A stretch of 64,000 bases of DNA from Flammula alnicola (lineage: Eukaryota; Basidiomycota; Agaricomycetes; Agaricales; Strophariaceae). Within the stretch, counting starts at the first letter, position 1. Each line of letters begins with the position of its first letter. Position numbers and translations under genes: made by a program. The stretch spans positions 124,001-188,000 of the forward strand of contig JADNRV010000044.1 of the NCBI GenBank assembly GCA_015499995.1. Reading direction: 5' to 3'. Positions 13,096-24,443 of the stretch are shown here, piece after piece. The notes beneath the pieces were generated by a model. That model searched no databases and was not told the DNA's origin. It saw nothing but the letters and a program-made list of their open reading frames with translations.

Positions 13096-14361
13096 ATGCC
13101 TGTCGCAACTACTTCGCGTCGCCGACTCGCCTCGCGCCGCCAGAACTCTGAAGATATTGAAGATGCGCGTAATACTCAAGCCAATGGGATTGACGACGAT
13201 GTCAGCGACGACGATCGAGCCGTTGCAAAAGTGAAAAAGGAGAAAAAAGGCAAGAGAAGGGCGGACGCTGAAGATGACGTTGGGGAAGACGACGATGACG
13301 ATGACGACAGGATTGACGTTGCCAATTTTGCTGACCAGCCTTTGCGCAAAGGGGACTTGCACAAGCTAAAAGGCATCTCGGACGACTGGGAGTCTATGGC
13401 CAACCAGATTGGGCAGCAGTCGAGTATCTATAAAGACGTTGCTGCTGCTATGGCGGAAGCTGGCGAGACTGATACAAACTCCTCAAAGGTATTTTTGACG
13501 CGTCTTCTCTCCTGGAAAACCTGCTTCTACCTTTCCAGGACCTGCAAGCATTGGATCGTGACATGAAAGATTTCCTCGATGTGTGCGCTGAGATGACACT
13601 GCATGCGCAATCCCTCGATGCCATGCATCAATTGATCGCACGAGGCGAACCCGTCGTAAGTAATGAAATGCCTTGATGTCAACAGTGACTCAAGGACTGT
13701 CCACAGGCCAATCCTCAGGAATTGTATGAGGATAACCTAAAACAAAGGATGGAAGAATACGCAGGCAAAACTTCTCGTCAGAAATACGCCCGAGACCAGC
13801 GATATAATGAATTTCAGTCCGGCATTTGGGTACGTTCAGCCCTAGGAACTATTCAGATTTTAGGTCTCAACGCATTGCTACAGGAGGTCCATCACCCCAA
13901 CGAACCTATGCCCCCTCTCACCGAATTTATACCAGAGGTATGTTTAACTTCGTTAACCAGTGCCGCGATAATTTTAACAATTTAACGCAGAAGATGGAGA
14001 TGACTCTGACGATGATGATGAGGTTGAAATGGGCGGAGCTACTCAAAATTACAACTGCCCGATCACGTTGACGCCTCTTGTCAACCCAGTCACATCGTAC
14101 ATACATTTATTCTTCTTCCGTTTGGCCTTTCTGACTTTTCTATCTATCAGACGCATATGCAAACACAGTTTCTCCAAAGACTCGATCCTTGGGTACTGCC
14201 AAATTACCTCAAAGGTATATAAATGCCCAGCCACAGGATGCAACAAATCATTCAAGTTATCAGACTGTGTTGCCGACCCTGAACTCGCAAAGAAGGTCAA
14301 GGCTCACCAACGTCGTGTGGCATTAGCCGCAGAAGACAGTGATGCCGAAGTTATCGACTAA
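13096..14361 (+). CDS. NSE2: SUMO E3 ligase Nse2/Mms21 of the SMC5/6 complex
   Basis: SP-RING SUMO ligase in DNA repair and chromosome maintenance. Exons 13096-13488, 13539-13655, 13707-13829, 13884-13937, about 13994-14096 and 14151-14361; about 330 aa. The C-terminal SP-RING shows CPITLTPLVNPVTS, then C-x-H (CKHSF), then CPATGCNKSF and LSDC. The N-terminal 75 residues are acidic and basic low complexity (runs of Asp and Lys/Glu); the middle is helical, fitting the SMC5-binding part. The junction after 13937 does not close in frame with the obvious splice pair: a GT donor at 13942 or an acceptor near 14019 would restore it. The first ATG is at 13096; the frame is open further upstream but without ATG. 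Divergent from uS12m. Confidence 0.88.
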
Positions 14362-14969
14362 ACTATAGTTCCTTTGTCCTGATATCATACCTCATTCAAA
14401 GCTTCAGCGCAGACCCTTCCTATTATTATTCTATTCGGAGCATCTTCTCGTGGTCCATTTCATATTGTACATACTCGCATGCTTTTTGCCAGGCTTTTAA
14501 TGTACCATACACCTTTGGGCTCCAAGTCCCTTACTTACATAAATAAATAGTGGTGCATCATACCCAGGTACACCCTCGATTTCAAGATGCAGCGTGTATT
14601 GGTCTTGTGGCTCATGTTCATCTTGCATGGGAAGCTGGGAACTCAATCTGGTCAAAAAACGGCAACAGGATGGATCTCACCAAAGCTTGGTTTCGATCAT
14701 CTGATACACAGTAACACGTTCAAGGGAACAAAGTGTAATTGACATCACCGGCACCCCTCAGGCCTCAGGTTGGCTGCGGCATTAAACTCCACAGGCCGTG
14801 CGCCAAGGTCAACAAACTTAGTACCAGGGAGGCATTCGCAAGGATCCGAGAAGAGTCGTAAAACCTTGAAAGTCGCTGAAGCCCGGTTGATCTCTGTTTG
14901 CCGGGCTCAGGATTATTAAGTCGAGGGAATGTGTTGCAGCCTGCACGTCTTCATCTACAACGACGACAA
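14362..14969. other. Convergent 3' intergenic region, Nse2 and Rpn13
   Basis: About 610 bp between two genes that end towards each other. It should contain both 3' untranslated regions and polyadenylation sites. Reading frames here are short and show no domain. Confidence 0.5.
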
Positions 14970-16217
14970 TTAATCTGTGTCCATACTATTGCTTCTCTCC
15001 CTGTCTGCCTGTTCTTGGATAGCTCTCAGGAAAGGACCTATTCCTGTCCCAGCTTCTTCTGGGAGACCAAGGGACCGCACAAGTCCGCCGAGAAGACCTG
15101 TCCTGAGCGCTTGGTCGAAGTTTGAGACCGCCGCTCTAAATTGGGGCGAACTAAGAAGACACGGAGAAACGGGAAAAGCTTATTAGGCGTTCAGGGAGAA
15201 GAACTAGCAACATACTGTATGATTTGATAGAGAACTTCGGCTGACGGTGGGACGGGAAGATCCGGGGGAAGATGCGGGAATAGGGCTGGAATCAGCTCTG
15301 GATGACTGTCGAAGAGAGGACCCAAATTAGCCGGTGTCAAAATGTCCGTGAGGGATAGCTCTATATAATTATTCGAAGGGGAGATAATGAGCGATGAATG
15401 TGGTAGCCTAGAGACAAGAATACCACCCACCTGGAGCTGCTGCGGCTGCCCCTGTTCTGCTCGACATTGAGGAAAGCATCTGTGAGAGAGTGGCCAGCTG
15501 TTCTGGGGTCGCTTCAAAGTTTGAAGCGGCACCTTGGTGGTTCGTCGGTCTATTATAAGACATTGAGGCAAAATATTATTGGCAAGTGACAGTGAAACGT
15601 ACACAGATGCCGCAGGTTGGGTAGCAGTGGCTGAAGTGGAGGCCTGCGGTGGTGCGGTGGAGGCGATGGGAATATTCCATTGCACATCATATTCGGGATC
15701 TTGTAACAGCCCATTGACGTTGGTTGTGAATTCGGCGTCGCGAGCGTCTGATGCATCCTGTGATTGGAGCTATTTGAGCGAGACTATTCCAGAAATTTAA
15801 TCATTAGATTATACCTGCATCCAGAACTAAATATAAGGTCAATTTCAATCCAGTGGAATACCTGCAATAAAGACTCACGAAGTGCCTCTGGTTCGAGGAA
15901 GAGAACTTTAGGACATAAACCCGCCCCGAAGACTGAGAAACTTTGACAAATGATGCATCGAAGGGAAACAAAATAAGATCCTGAGAGAGTCAACCCAATA
16001 ATTTCAGAGCACGAAAGGCTTGAAATGAAGCAAAGCGGACCTCTTCGACGTTGTTTGTAACCCGATTCTTCCAAATGAAGTGCAACAGTCCATCGTCCCC
16101 GTTTGTAAGGTAGACAGCACCCTTAGTCGGGCTGGGCTCGACAACGTTGGAGCCTTCCCTTCTGAAGGCTCTTCCGGCCTTGAAAGCGAGGAGTATCTCT
16201 GCGTTTGATATCGACAT
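14970..16217 (-). CDS. RPN13: Proteasome ubiquitin receptor Rpn13/ADRM1
   Basis: Ubiquitin receptor of the 19S regulatory particle that also recruits the UCH37-type deubiquitinase. Exons 16041-16217, 15879-15980, 15815-15826, 15603-15757, 15431-15549, 15216-15360, 14970-15150; 296 aa. The Pru domain is clear: LLAFKAGRAFRREG, SPTKGAVYL, GDDGLLHFIWKNR, DLILFPFDASFVKVSQ and GRVYVLKFSSSNQRHFFWMQ. The C-terminal half is the DEUBAD domain (LTDILTPANLGPLF, HPELIPALFPHLP, FDQALRTGLLGGLVRSLGL), ending SMDTD. Exon 3 is a 12-nt microexon encoding FWMQ of the conserved HFFWMQDA motif. The frame is open slightly upstream, but the first ATG is at 16217. Its promoter abuts the inverted-repeat element at 16266. 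Confidence 0.95.
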
Positions 16218-16265
16218 TGGGGGTTGCGGTTTGTACGGCACAGCAGCTCAAACTTGAAAGAGTGC

Positions 16266-16913
16266 CTCAGAGTGGGGAGGGGCATGGCCCGCAAACGGAT
16301 CCGGCTGCTGACTCAGTGCACAGCCACTCAAAAAGTGGTAGATCGATGTCTCATCATCCTAGACATGCCAAAGTGCTTTCATGGCATCTTGAAAGTGCAC
16401 AAAGGTATTGTAAATATTGTAGCAGTATATAGGAATGCAATATAATTGTTTAAACCATGTTGTTGTCGTAGGGTGGTCTTTTTTTGCGTTGCAAGCGCAG
16501 AGGTATCGCAGGACGCGTCTTGGACATGCATTACATAAGCTCCTTAATTGGCTTTGACAGGGCAAAATTTAAAAGCAACTTTTCTCCACACCACCACCAC
16601 ATTTTGCCTTCGTTTTTTTACAGCTGGGCTGTATAGTAGGAGGGCTTGGGGGTCTAGAACCTTTAGTCCATAAATTCTGTCAATCAAGGTCTGATTTAAT
16701 TTGATTCTCCCACTGGCCACCCGAAATAAAATAATCTACATTCAAGACCCCCTGCGCGACATAAAATAAACTCGATCTGGAGAAGAACTGGGGTAAAAAC
16801 TGTCCATCTGGTCCCAAAAGACTGATTTACCATGATTCAGGCTTAATGCATGATGGCCAAATATGTACAAACAGACAGATCCGTTTGCAGGCCATGCCCC
16901 TCCCCACTCAGAG
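16266..16913. mobile_element. Candidate MITE-like element bounded by 36-bp inverted repeats
   Basis: The 36-bp sequence at 16266-16301 (starting ctcagagtggggaggggcat) is found as its reverse complement at 16878-16913 with only two mismatches. The 576 bp between them contain no credible reading frame. This is the look of a non-autonomous DNA transposon, but I see no clear target-site duplication next to the ends, so the exact boundaries and mechanism are uncertain. It sits 48 bp upstream of the Rpn13 start codon and 176 bp before the coiled-coil gene. Confidence 0.55.
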
Positions 16914-17089
16914 CGCGACGCGTCAGTGCTTGATTGAAAGTCCGCTCGGTCTTGTGATCGATTAAGCGAATTGGCTGCAATCTATACCTTGGCTCAGCGC
17001 TCAAGCCTCATCTCGACGACTACCCTGGCCTTCCGAGGGTATTTGGGAATTCTGGGATCCTTTTTTACACCAAACTTAGCCTTTACTCT

Positions 17090-17461
17090 ATGGATTTCGA
17101 CGAGTTTGACGAGCGCCCTACCTGGGGAGTTGTATCACCGCGAGATGGTGGAGACCTTGGGCTCGTAAGAGACGCACTGAAGAAAGAACAAGTTATCAAG
17201 TTAGTCTTCGTCTCGCTACGGCATTTGAAATATTTTTATTTAACATTCCTTTTGATTCCAGAGAAATATTGGCTTGTCAAGAAGACTTGAGGGGTGAGTG
17301 CCCCTACTCATCGCGCGGCTCCCAGTGAATGACCGTTTTCCTCAGCTATGCTGGCCAAAGTCCAAAGTGTGCAGACGGAAGTCGACAAATTGGCCTCCGG
17401 AAACGAGACTCTACAGATGTACATCGATAATCTGACCGTTCAAATGGCAAAGCGACGATAA
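17090..17461 (+). CDS. Short coiled-coil protein, SCOC/UNC-69 family
   Basis: Small (85 aa) coiled-coil adaptor. SCOC proteins in animals act at the Golgi with Arl-type GTPases; the fungal role is less known. Exons 17090-17199, 17262-17293, 17346-17461. The last two exons encode the conserved core EILACQEDLRAMLAKVQSVQ followed by TEVDKLASGNETLQMYIDNL and a basic end MAKRR. The N terminus (MDFDEFDERPTWG) is acidic and probably disordered. It is interesting that the neighbouring convergent gene is an Arf-like GTPase (Arl8), given the link between this family and such GTPases, but adjacency in a fungal genome may be chance. Confidence 0.85.
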
Positions 17462-17877
17462 TCCCATTTCCTTTATTATACCCCACAACGCTGGCGGCCC
17501 GCCTTAAAGGGATTTCACGAACGCTATGTTGGGTTGGATAAACTCATAAGTCTGAAAAACGAGTACTCCATGGTCGATTGTCTCCCGCGAGGGGAGGACT
17601 CGGTAGCAGGAAGTGACCTTGGATTCAGCGACAATATATTCTCAAGGCTTTCACGTCTCGCAATGCAGTTCGCTGGGGCTTGATTACACTGAATTTGCGA
17701 GTTGAATTATATATACAATTAGTATTCCGTTACTATACAATTTACATGGTCTATCAGTGGATATGACCAACTCGAATGTCCCATTCCTTCCTCGACCAAC
17801 TTTTGATGTCCTGTATATGGAACAAATGAGACGCCAGAGCCATGTCGTGCAGCCAAGGTCATTGTCATGAAAACCGA
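17462..17877. other. Convergent 3' intergenic region, SCOC and Arl8
   Basis: 416 bp between two convergent genes. Nothing beyond presumed 3' untranslated sequence. Confidence 0.5.
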
Positions 17878-19012
17878 CTAGTGACTCCGACCTGCGAGCC
17901 ATTGCATCACAATGTCACTGCGATTCGACGTAAGAAGGCGTATAATCTCATAATACAGTGTGACATACAGATTGTGTTGACTCTTCATGGAACACTGTAC
18001 GCATGTGAGAATGAAGATCTAAAACGCGTTGTGAAAGGGATTTTCATACCGAATAACACTGAAAAAGGGATGATTAGGTCATTTTTTAGAATAAAGAATG
18101 AGGCAGACGTACGGAGACCGGTCGGTCAGAAATCTTGTCTAGTTGCCTGGAGAATGTTAGAGAAAACTGGATGTTCCCAAATCGAGCAACCTACAAGTTT
18201 TTAATGAGTTCTTTGACTGCAGCATGTCCGTCGAGGTCGTTCTTGTTGCCAAGCTAGAATAACACAAATAAACTAACATAAAATAGCGATTGAGAGCCGA
18301 GAAAACGCACCACCAGCAGCGGTACACCAGTGAGGGTCGGCTGCCCTAATAATTGGTGCAATTCGAAACGCGCCGTGTTGAATTTTTCATGCTGTACGGG
18401 CGTCAAATAAGACGCGTGGACAGATGAATAGAACACTCACGTCCACAGAATCAACGACGAAACTATAAGAAGTGAGCACACTTGCGACACAGAGAGGATG
18501 ACTGGACTACTCACACAATAGCATCCACACCGTTGCAATATCTCTCCCACATGGAACGAAATTTCGGTTGGCCTTGCAGGTCGGACGGGTAAAGACCAGG
18601 AGAAATCCTTCGAGTAACAGCAACGCACCTGCAACATCCCATATTTTCATTGTAACGTTTCCCTTCCTTATCTTCCGGAAATTGAAAGCAACCGTCGGTA
18701 CGACGTCTTCGCTCCACTAGTAAATGCAAGTTCAATAGGCGCTGTACGCAAGAGCTGGTAGACCGTTACTGACTTGGCCAGATGTTATGACATTAACGAA
18801 GGAAGTCTTTCCAGAGGCCTGTGCGTGGTGTCAGCGAGAGGTATTGCAGAAAGGCACCGTAAAATATCTCCGCACCTGCAGACCGACAACAGCAATTTCG
18901 GCTTGTTTCGAGAAGAATAAACTATACAGGCTTTAGAGGGTAGCCCTGTGAGCAGAAGCAGAGACATGCACCTGCTAATCCATTGAAATATTGAGGTAAA
19001 GAAGCCTGTCAT
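17878..19012 (-). CDS. ARL8: Arf-like small GTPase Arl8
   Basis: Lysosome/vacuole-associated small GTPase of the Arl8 branch. Twelve exons for only 185 aa: 18972-19012, 18876-18930, 18774-18818, 18629-18716, 18515-18572, 18441-18462, 18311-18391, 18195-18253, 18113-18146, 18050-18058, 17969-17994, 17878-17917. G-boxes seen: GLQASGKTS (G1), [10 protein letters not shown] (G2), [16 protein letters not shown] (G3), GNKND (G4) and SCSMK (G5). G3 is DVAGQ where most Arl8 proteins have DLGGQ. There is no Gly2, so no myristoylation; the N-terminal [20 protein letters not shown] is amphipathic, as in Arl8. Exon 10 is a 9-nt microexon encoding Cys-Tyr-Ser of the CYSxSxK motif. Length matches the family (about 186 aa). 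Confidence 0.94.
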
Positions 19013-19261
19013 TATCGAGATGGTAGGGCAGCGAACTATTAGATAGAGATGTGCTGTAGTCGCCGATGGCGACTCTGATGTGTGTCGCTGCGGACCCTAA
19101 TACATTCATTCCAAGAATGGAAAGGAGAGGTCCGGGCTCCAGATCATTGACACGTGACACGTGTAATTTTCGATCTTCGGTGACATTTACGACAACTTCT
19201 TGAACGCGTTCCTGCTGCTCTTTCGTGCAAGCTATATCTAATAGTCTGCTTGGTGTTCTAC
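19013..19261. promoter_or_regulatory. Divergent promoter, Arl8 and Pet127
   Basis: 249 bp separate the two start codons. It must hold both promoters. It contains a cacgtgacacgtg sequence near 19151, i.e. two overlapping CACGTG-type E-box cores, a common bHLH factor site in fungi. Binding is inferred. Confidence 0.45.
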
Positions 19262-22200
19262 ATGAACGCTAGCGCCTCCTTGCCTCGGCTGGCTTCCTCT
19301 TCACGATGTTTTCATGTTGCTAAACTTTTACTATGCGAAGCCACCTCGAGCAAGGCAAAGGCACGAACTCGCTTCATCTCGACGGATCCAACAACATCGA
19401 CCTCGCAGGCCTCTGTAGGCACTCCAAAGTTACAGACCCTAGCCCAAAGACTACAGGAATGGAATAATAAAGAGACTCTGCCCAGCTCGTCTACCCATAG
19501 TCCAAAACCACTCGAATACAAATCGTCAGGCATTCAACTTAAAACAAAGAAAAGGAAGAAGGCCAAGCGGATAAACGACGTCGCGGAAACTGCAGCTGTT
19601 GTGGGCTACTCTGCGGAGAAACCTACTATAAAGAAAACTAGTCGAGAGCTGAAGAGGGAAATGAAAGCCAAGGCACTTGCTCGCGCGTTGGGCGATGCAT
19701 CGCGCGTATCTTCTATTTCGTTTTCCACGTCAAAACCCTCCGGTCCGCCTTCAGCAATACGGCGGAGAAGAGTGAAAGTAACGACGTTAACACCACGACG
19801 GGAGACAGCAGACGGTATGGCTCCTGAGAGCAGACTTGTTTCTGAACATTGGGCACCAGAGCCATGGAGTCGTGTGTACTTTCGCGTTTTCGTAACCCTC
19901 ATTCAACTGACTGAATACAAATGTGATGTTAGGTCAAGTTAAAGAGGGTTCTGTTGATCCAGAGTCTGCTATACTCGAGAACAATGCAGTTCGGGTACCT
20001 CCACCCCACATCAACCCATCGGAAACCTTGACGGAGGGTGTCGTCGAACCTGAAGCAGGTGTATTAGTGGGTATGTACTGTCAGCAAGCAATGTGCGATT
20101 TCCAACCGCGACTCAAATAATTTCCAGATGTCGCACCAAGGTCTGAGCACCTACCGGTTTCAACACTGGCACATGGATTAGACCGTGTTCTCTTCAAGTA
20201 CGTGCAGTGCTCCTATTCTCTGGAAACCGGACTTATGGTACCAATTGTAGTCCTGGCGTTCACTGGCTCCAAGATCCTCGGTCCCACGTATACAATTTCA
20301 CTCCTTGGTTGGAGAAGATACCCAAGGTTAATGACTTCGCCTTTGAGAGATTGACAGGGTTTGTCAAGAGTTCGCGTGATGAGGTTTGTGGTTATCCAAC
20401 ACTTCAAACGACACGCCATTTAAACATTCTGGTGTGATCGTCACAGGACCTTCGTGCACTGGCAAAACAGGAGGAAAAGAAGTTCGCAGGTTCTACATCT
20501 TCGATGTCCGGGATGTTGAGCCATATTTATTTCTTAATATCGGAGTACAAGGACGTGGAGCTGTCTACTTTGAGCCAACATTTCTCCAAGGAGGTATGGA
20601 TGATCCTTATTACTTGCAAAACATACTACTAATAAAGTCCTTCGTAGGCCACCGGATTCACGTCGGGCCAACGAATTCCTGCTACGGTCACGCTGAACTA
20701 CCAAGATGGCATATACGCTATCGACTCGCGGAGCGATGAGTATGATGACCCCGACAAGAACGTTTTGACCTGGCTGGTACGACAACTCTTCTGGACTTAT
20801 TTTATTCTCCATGCTGATAGTTGGGTTAATAGGGCACATTGCTAGAAAACTTTCTAACGAAAACGCCGGCTCAATTCAACAAGTTTATGAGATTGGAGTC
20901 GGCGCCCATCGAGAAGGACGAGAAGCCTATGATGAGAGAGGCATTTCGGTTTGCCAAGGTTTGTGAGATGAATGCCTGAACTCCTTCGCTGGTCAAGTGA
21001 AGCTCAACGTCCATTGTTTTTTTTTCTAGTCAGATAAATTTGTGATGCGCTCTCAGTTAGACTGTCAGGACAAACGACTACCTGGAACTGGTGTCTTTGA
21101 TATCAAGACGCGCGCCTGTATATCGATCCGTATGGACATTTTGAACTACGAGGTACGTTTAACAGTACTGCTTCCATTTAACGTGCTCATGGTATCTGTT
21201 TTGCAGGAAAACGCAGGTTACATGATCAAGAGTCAACATGGCCTTTTGGAAAGTTTCGAGAGGGAATACTATGATCTCATACGTTCGGCGTTCCTGAAGT
21301 ACAGGTATTTTTTTTCCTTTCGTACTGTAACCTTTGCACGCATGCTCAACTGGATAATAGTTTCCAAGTACGAATAGGCAACATGGACGGTGTTATGGTA
21401 GCATACCATAACACTGAACGGATATTCGGCTTCCAGTACATCTCGCTCGATGAGATGGACGAGCGGCTCTACGGCCCTGTTCCAGGGATTGGCGATAAGG
21501 TGTTCAACAAATGCGTCGGCTTACTTGAGGCGATTCTCGAAGAAGCGACGAAATGTTTCCCTGAGCAGGTCAGTACCAGTAATATTCATACTCAAGCTTA
21601 CACGTTGGCTTATACGTGTTTTATGTGATCTCTAGTCTGTCCTTTGTGCGTTTGAGACCCGCCAACCTGGTAAAGGGATGGATGTTTTCGTGCAGCCTGC
21701 GGAGTGGAACGAACAGGGTGAGGAGAGGCCTCTCAAACAGTTGCTCGTCCGGGTGCAGAATGAACTGGATGGCGAGTCTGTACGACCGGCCGCCGCTCTG
21801 AGGTCGACTACGCAGAAATGTGAGCGCAGCGTTGTTTTATGTCTTATTTTCGCCTTTACTGATGTGCCGGACGAAAACGCAGGGACGATGAAATATTCTA
21901 TATCAGAAGTCGTCTTGCCAAAGGATATCATCAAGAACAATCTCAAGTCACTAGAGCAGCGCAAGTCGCGCACGCTCGTGCTGCCGACATCCGTTGCGCT
22001 CGACGACGCCAAGGAATACTGGGAGAAGCTCAACTACAGCAACCAGTTGATCGCTGCCGAGGATCTCAAGGAGTTCAGGCCGGAGGCTTTCACCATCGCG
22101 ACGGCGCAGGTGCAGCGGTATCGGGATTTGGCGCGGGAGGGGCGGGCGCTGTATAAGGAGCTGGAGCGGAGGCAGGCGGGGAAGCCGAAGATTGTGCTCG

Positions 22201-22373
22201 GGCAGGGCGTTTATGAGGAGGAGGAGAGTTTGTTCTTCAAGGACCCGCATTCGGAGTCTGAGATGGACCAGGAACTTGAACCATCTACGCCGCGGCAGGA
22301 ACAGGAATCATATGCACCTTCAGAACCTGCGTCGGCAGAGTCGAATCTGCACGACAAGTCAGATGAGGAGTGA
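19262..22373 (+). CDS. PET127: Mitochondrial RNA-processing protein Pet127
   Basis: Mitochondrial protein that in yeast is needed for 5' processing and stability of mitochondrial transcripts. Exons 19262-19814, 19933-20070, 20128-20197, 20251-20383, 20447-20593, 20648-20776, 20833-20958, 21030-21152, 21207-21304, 21361-21568, 21636-21819, 21883-22373; 799 aa, all phases closing. Signature stretches: GVHWLQDPRSHVYNF, TPWLEKIPKVNDFAF, LQYEDGIY-like NYQDGIYAIDSRSDEYDD, SQLDCQDKRLPGTGVFDIKT and GNMDGVMVAYHNTERIFGFQ. The ELD/DIKT region resembles the nuclease-fold core proposed for the family. The first 45 residues are basic and Ser-rich like a presequence; a Lys/Arg-rich linker follows. The C terminus is acidic and disordered. 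First ATG in frame is at 19262; it is divergent from Arl8. Confidence 0.93.
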
Positions 22374-22659
22374 ACCAGTGCGTGAAGCCGACATCTACCA
22401 GCATTTCTTCTCGAGTAATCCAGGTACTTAGTTTAGTATTCTCCGTATATTCTGTGTAGCTAAGCTATACATATATCGTTAATTTCCATCTCAGCTCATC
22501 CAATGAACATCATCGTTTTTGATTTGTCGTCGATGCATAACTCCATGTGTAGCTTAAGCACTCTAGAAAGCAGGTTTCAACAGGAGAAACAGCTCGATCG
22601 AGGCGGCAACGCGGAGAGACAAATTCAAACACTGAGTCGCTCCTTTTCCTCCTTCCTCC

Positions 22660-24035
22660 ATGTCCTCTTCCTCCATGTCCTCCGTCACAGATATCAATCT
22701 TCACTTGAGCTACCAAAATGAAGAAATGGTCGCACTCACCATTCCCATTGATGACATTAAGCGATTATCACTTCGTCCTCTCAAGTGGCTTCGATATGTC
22801 GCGTTTGCGGTGTTTGGTGCCCCTGGACGTCTCGCTCTGACGTCAGATGCCAATGCCCCCGACGTTGATTATGATGTCCCTCTGGGAAAGATTTCTGGAG
22901 ATTATTACTACATTCCAGATGGTGCGGCGTCTTCGTTCTTATGTTGCCCTCCTTTCCGATATATTTCTCAAGGAGAGATTCATCTTGTTGATTACCGGGC
23001 TTTGAATGACCATACTATTACCAGCAGTGTTTCAAGCGACCGCCCCTCAAATTTTCGTACCGAGGTAGTGAACCGCGACGCTAGTTGTGTCTTCACTCGA
23101 CAGCCTGCGGTAGTCTGTGACGCGGCCCATATCCTTCCCAGATGTAAAGGCAACGAGGTATGTTCAGATTCGTTAAGGCGTCGGTTCACTCACTAAATCC
23201 ACTTCTAGTATATCCAAACAGTTTACAATGATCGCCTTCCTGTATACCACGTCCTTTATCCCTCCATTTATCCCTCCCCGGAACCTGAAAGTTATGGCAT
23301 GGACGACGTTGACTGTATCGAGAACGGGATCCTCTTGGGGGCTACTCTACATAGGATGCTTGCACAAGGCACGATTGTACTTCTAAAAGTTTGCGAAAAC
23401 GGTAAAACGTGGATCTGCCAAACCTTTTCTGACACCTGCAGTGGTTCTAGACTCCCAACTTTGCGTTGAAGCCTGAAGACATTCCCCGGGTGGAGCAAGA
23501 CACGACCATGCCAGACAGTCGCATCACGCTCCAGTACATGGAACGGCCCTCTGATGATATACTATCTCCCGTGTTGCAGTATGATGCTAAGATGAGTGGT
23601 AGCGGCGCTCCGCTCCCTTCCACCATCATTCTCGATTATGTATACGGTGTTGCTGCGTGCAAACGCTGGCCTGGAGGCTCTCAATTCCAGCAAATTATGA
23701 AGGACCGTTTCGAGGAGCACTATAAATCCATTCCTCCCCGTCCTCTGTCTCCTTCAGGCCACTCCAGTGACGAAGAAGCACCTGCTGGTGATCCTGCCGA
23801 TCCTGACTACCGACTTGGGCAAGGCGCAGCAGGTGGCAAGCACCAGAGACGTCATCATTGTCACGCCTCTAAAGAAATGCTTCGTGCGATGGATGGTGTC
23901 CTCGGCCTGTCGATGTTCATCAAGGGAAATACTCGTCAGTCGCTGGCTGCTGAACGTGAGAGACGGATGAAGGAGGGAGCGTTGCGAGCACAGGAAGCTA
24001 GTCGAGCGAAGGTTGATCAGTGGCTACATGGGTGA
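22660..24035 (+). CDS. HNH_2-domain protein (putative HNH endonuclease), function unknown
   Basis: Member of a large Agaricomycete family carrying an HNH_2 domain; biological role unknown. Exons 22660-23157, 23209-23388, 23451-24035; 420 aa. The HNH core is RDASCVFTRQPAVVCDAAHI with LPRCKGNEYI after it: a first Cys, the paired AAH (His) and later residues of the beta-beta-alpha fold, then DVDCIENGILLGATLHRMLA, where Asn lies in the expected second motif. The N-terminal 150 residues form a separate beta-rich region with no family I can name. The C terminus (EMLRAMDGVLGLSMF, then a charged helix) may be a coiled coil. No signal peptide. Similar genes often occur in many copies per genome, so it may be a fast-evolving family. 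Confidence 0.82.
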
Positions 24036-24443
24036 TCTGTGCACACTTATTCTGTCTTGATTGCTATATTGTCATATCCTCAGCGCAGTCAGAGCCAATG
24101 TTTCTATTATAAGTGGTCTGAATGGCATATAATTAGGTTGATAGCACCTCGACAACGGGAAAAGTTTCGAGGCGTGTGCCGAGTCCTATTTGTCAGGCCC
24201 CTTTTTTGCAGTTGGCTGTGGTAAATTGTAATTCAGGGCGATCGATACATTGTCATTTGTGACGGAGAAATATTGCAAGTGTGAATGCTGTGCAGGGTCT
24301 AGAATGGACTGAAGTGTAGGTCCGCGACAACGATGGAGCGCTCAGAGATCGATAAAGTACACTTTCGATAACTCTTTCTCGTCTTTTTACCTGGGAAATC
24401 ACGAACTGGAATATATAGACCCAGTGCATCAATATTTAGCGAG
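24036..24443. other. Intergenic, HNH gene to stress-protein gene
   Basis: About 400 bp with a TATA-like sequence (gaatatatag, near 24410) some 35 bp before the proposed upstream ATG of the stress-protein gene at 24444. No other element recognised. Confidence 0.45.
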
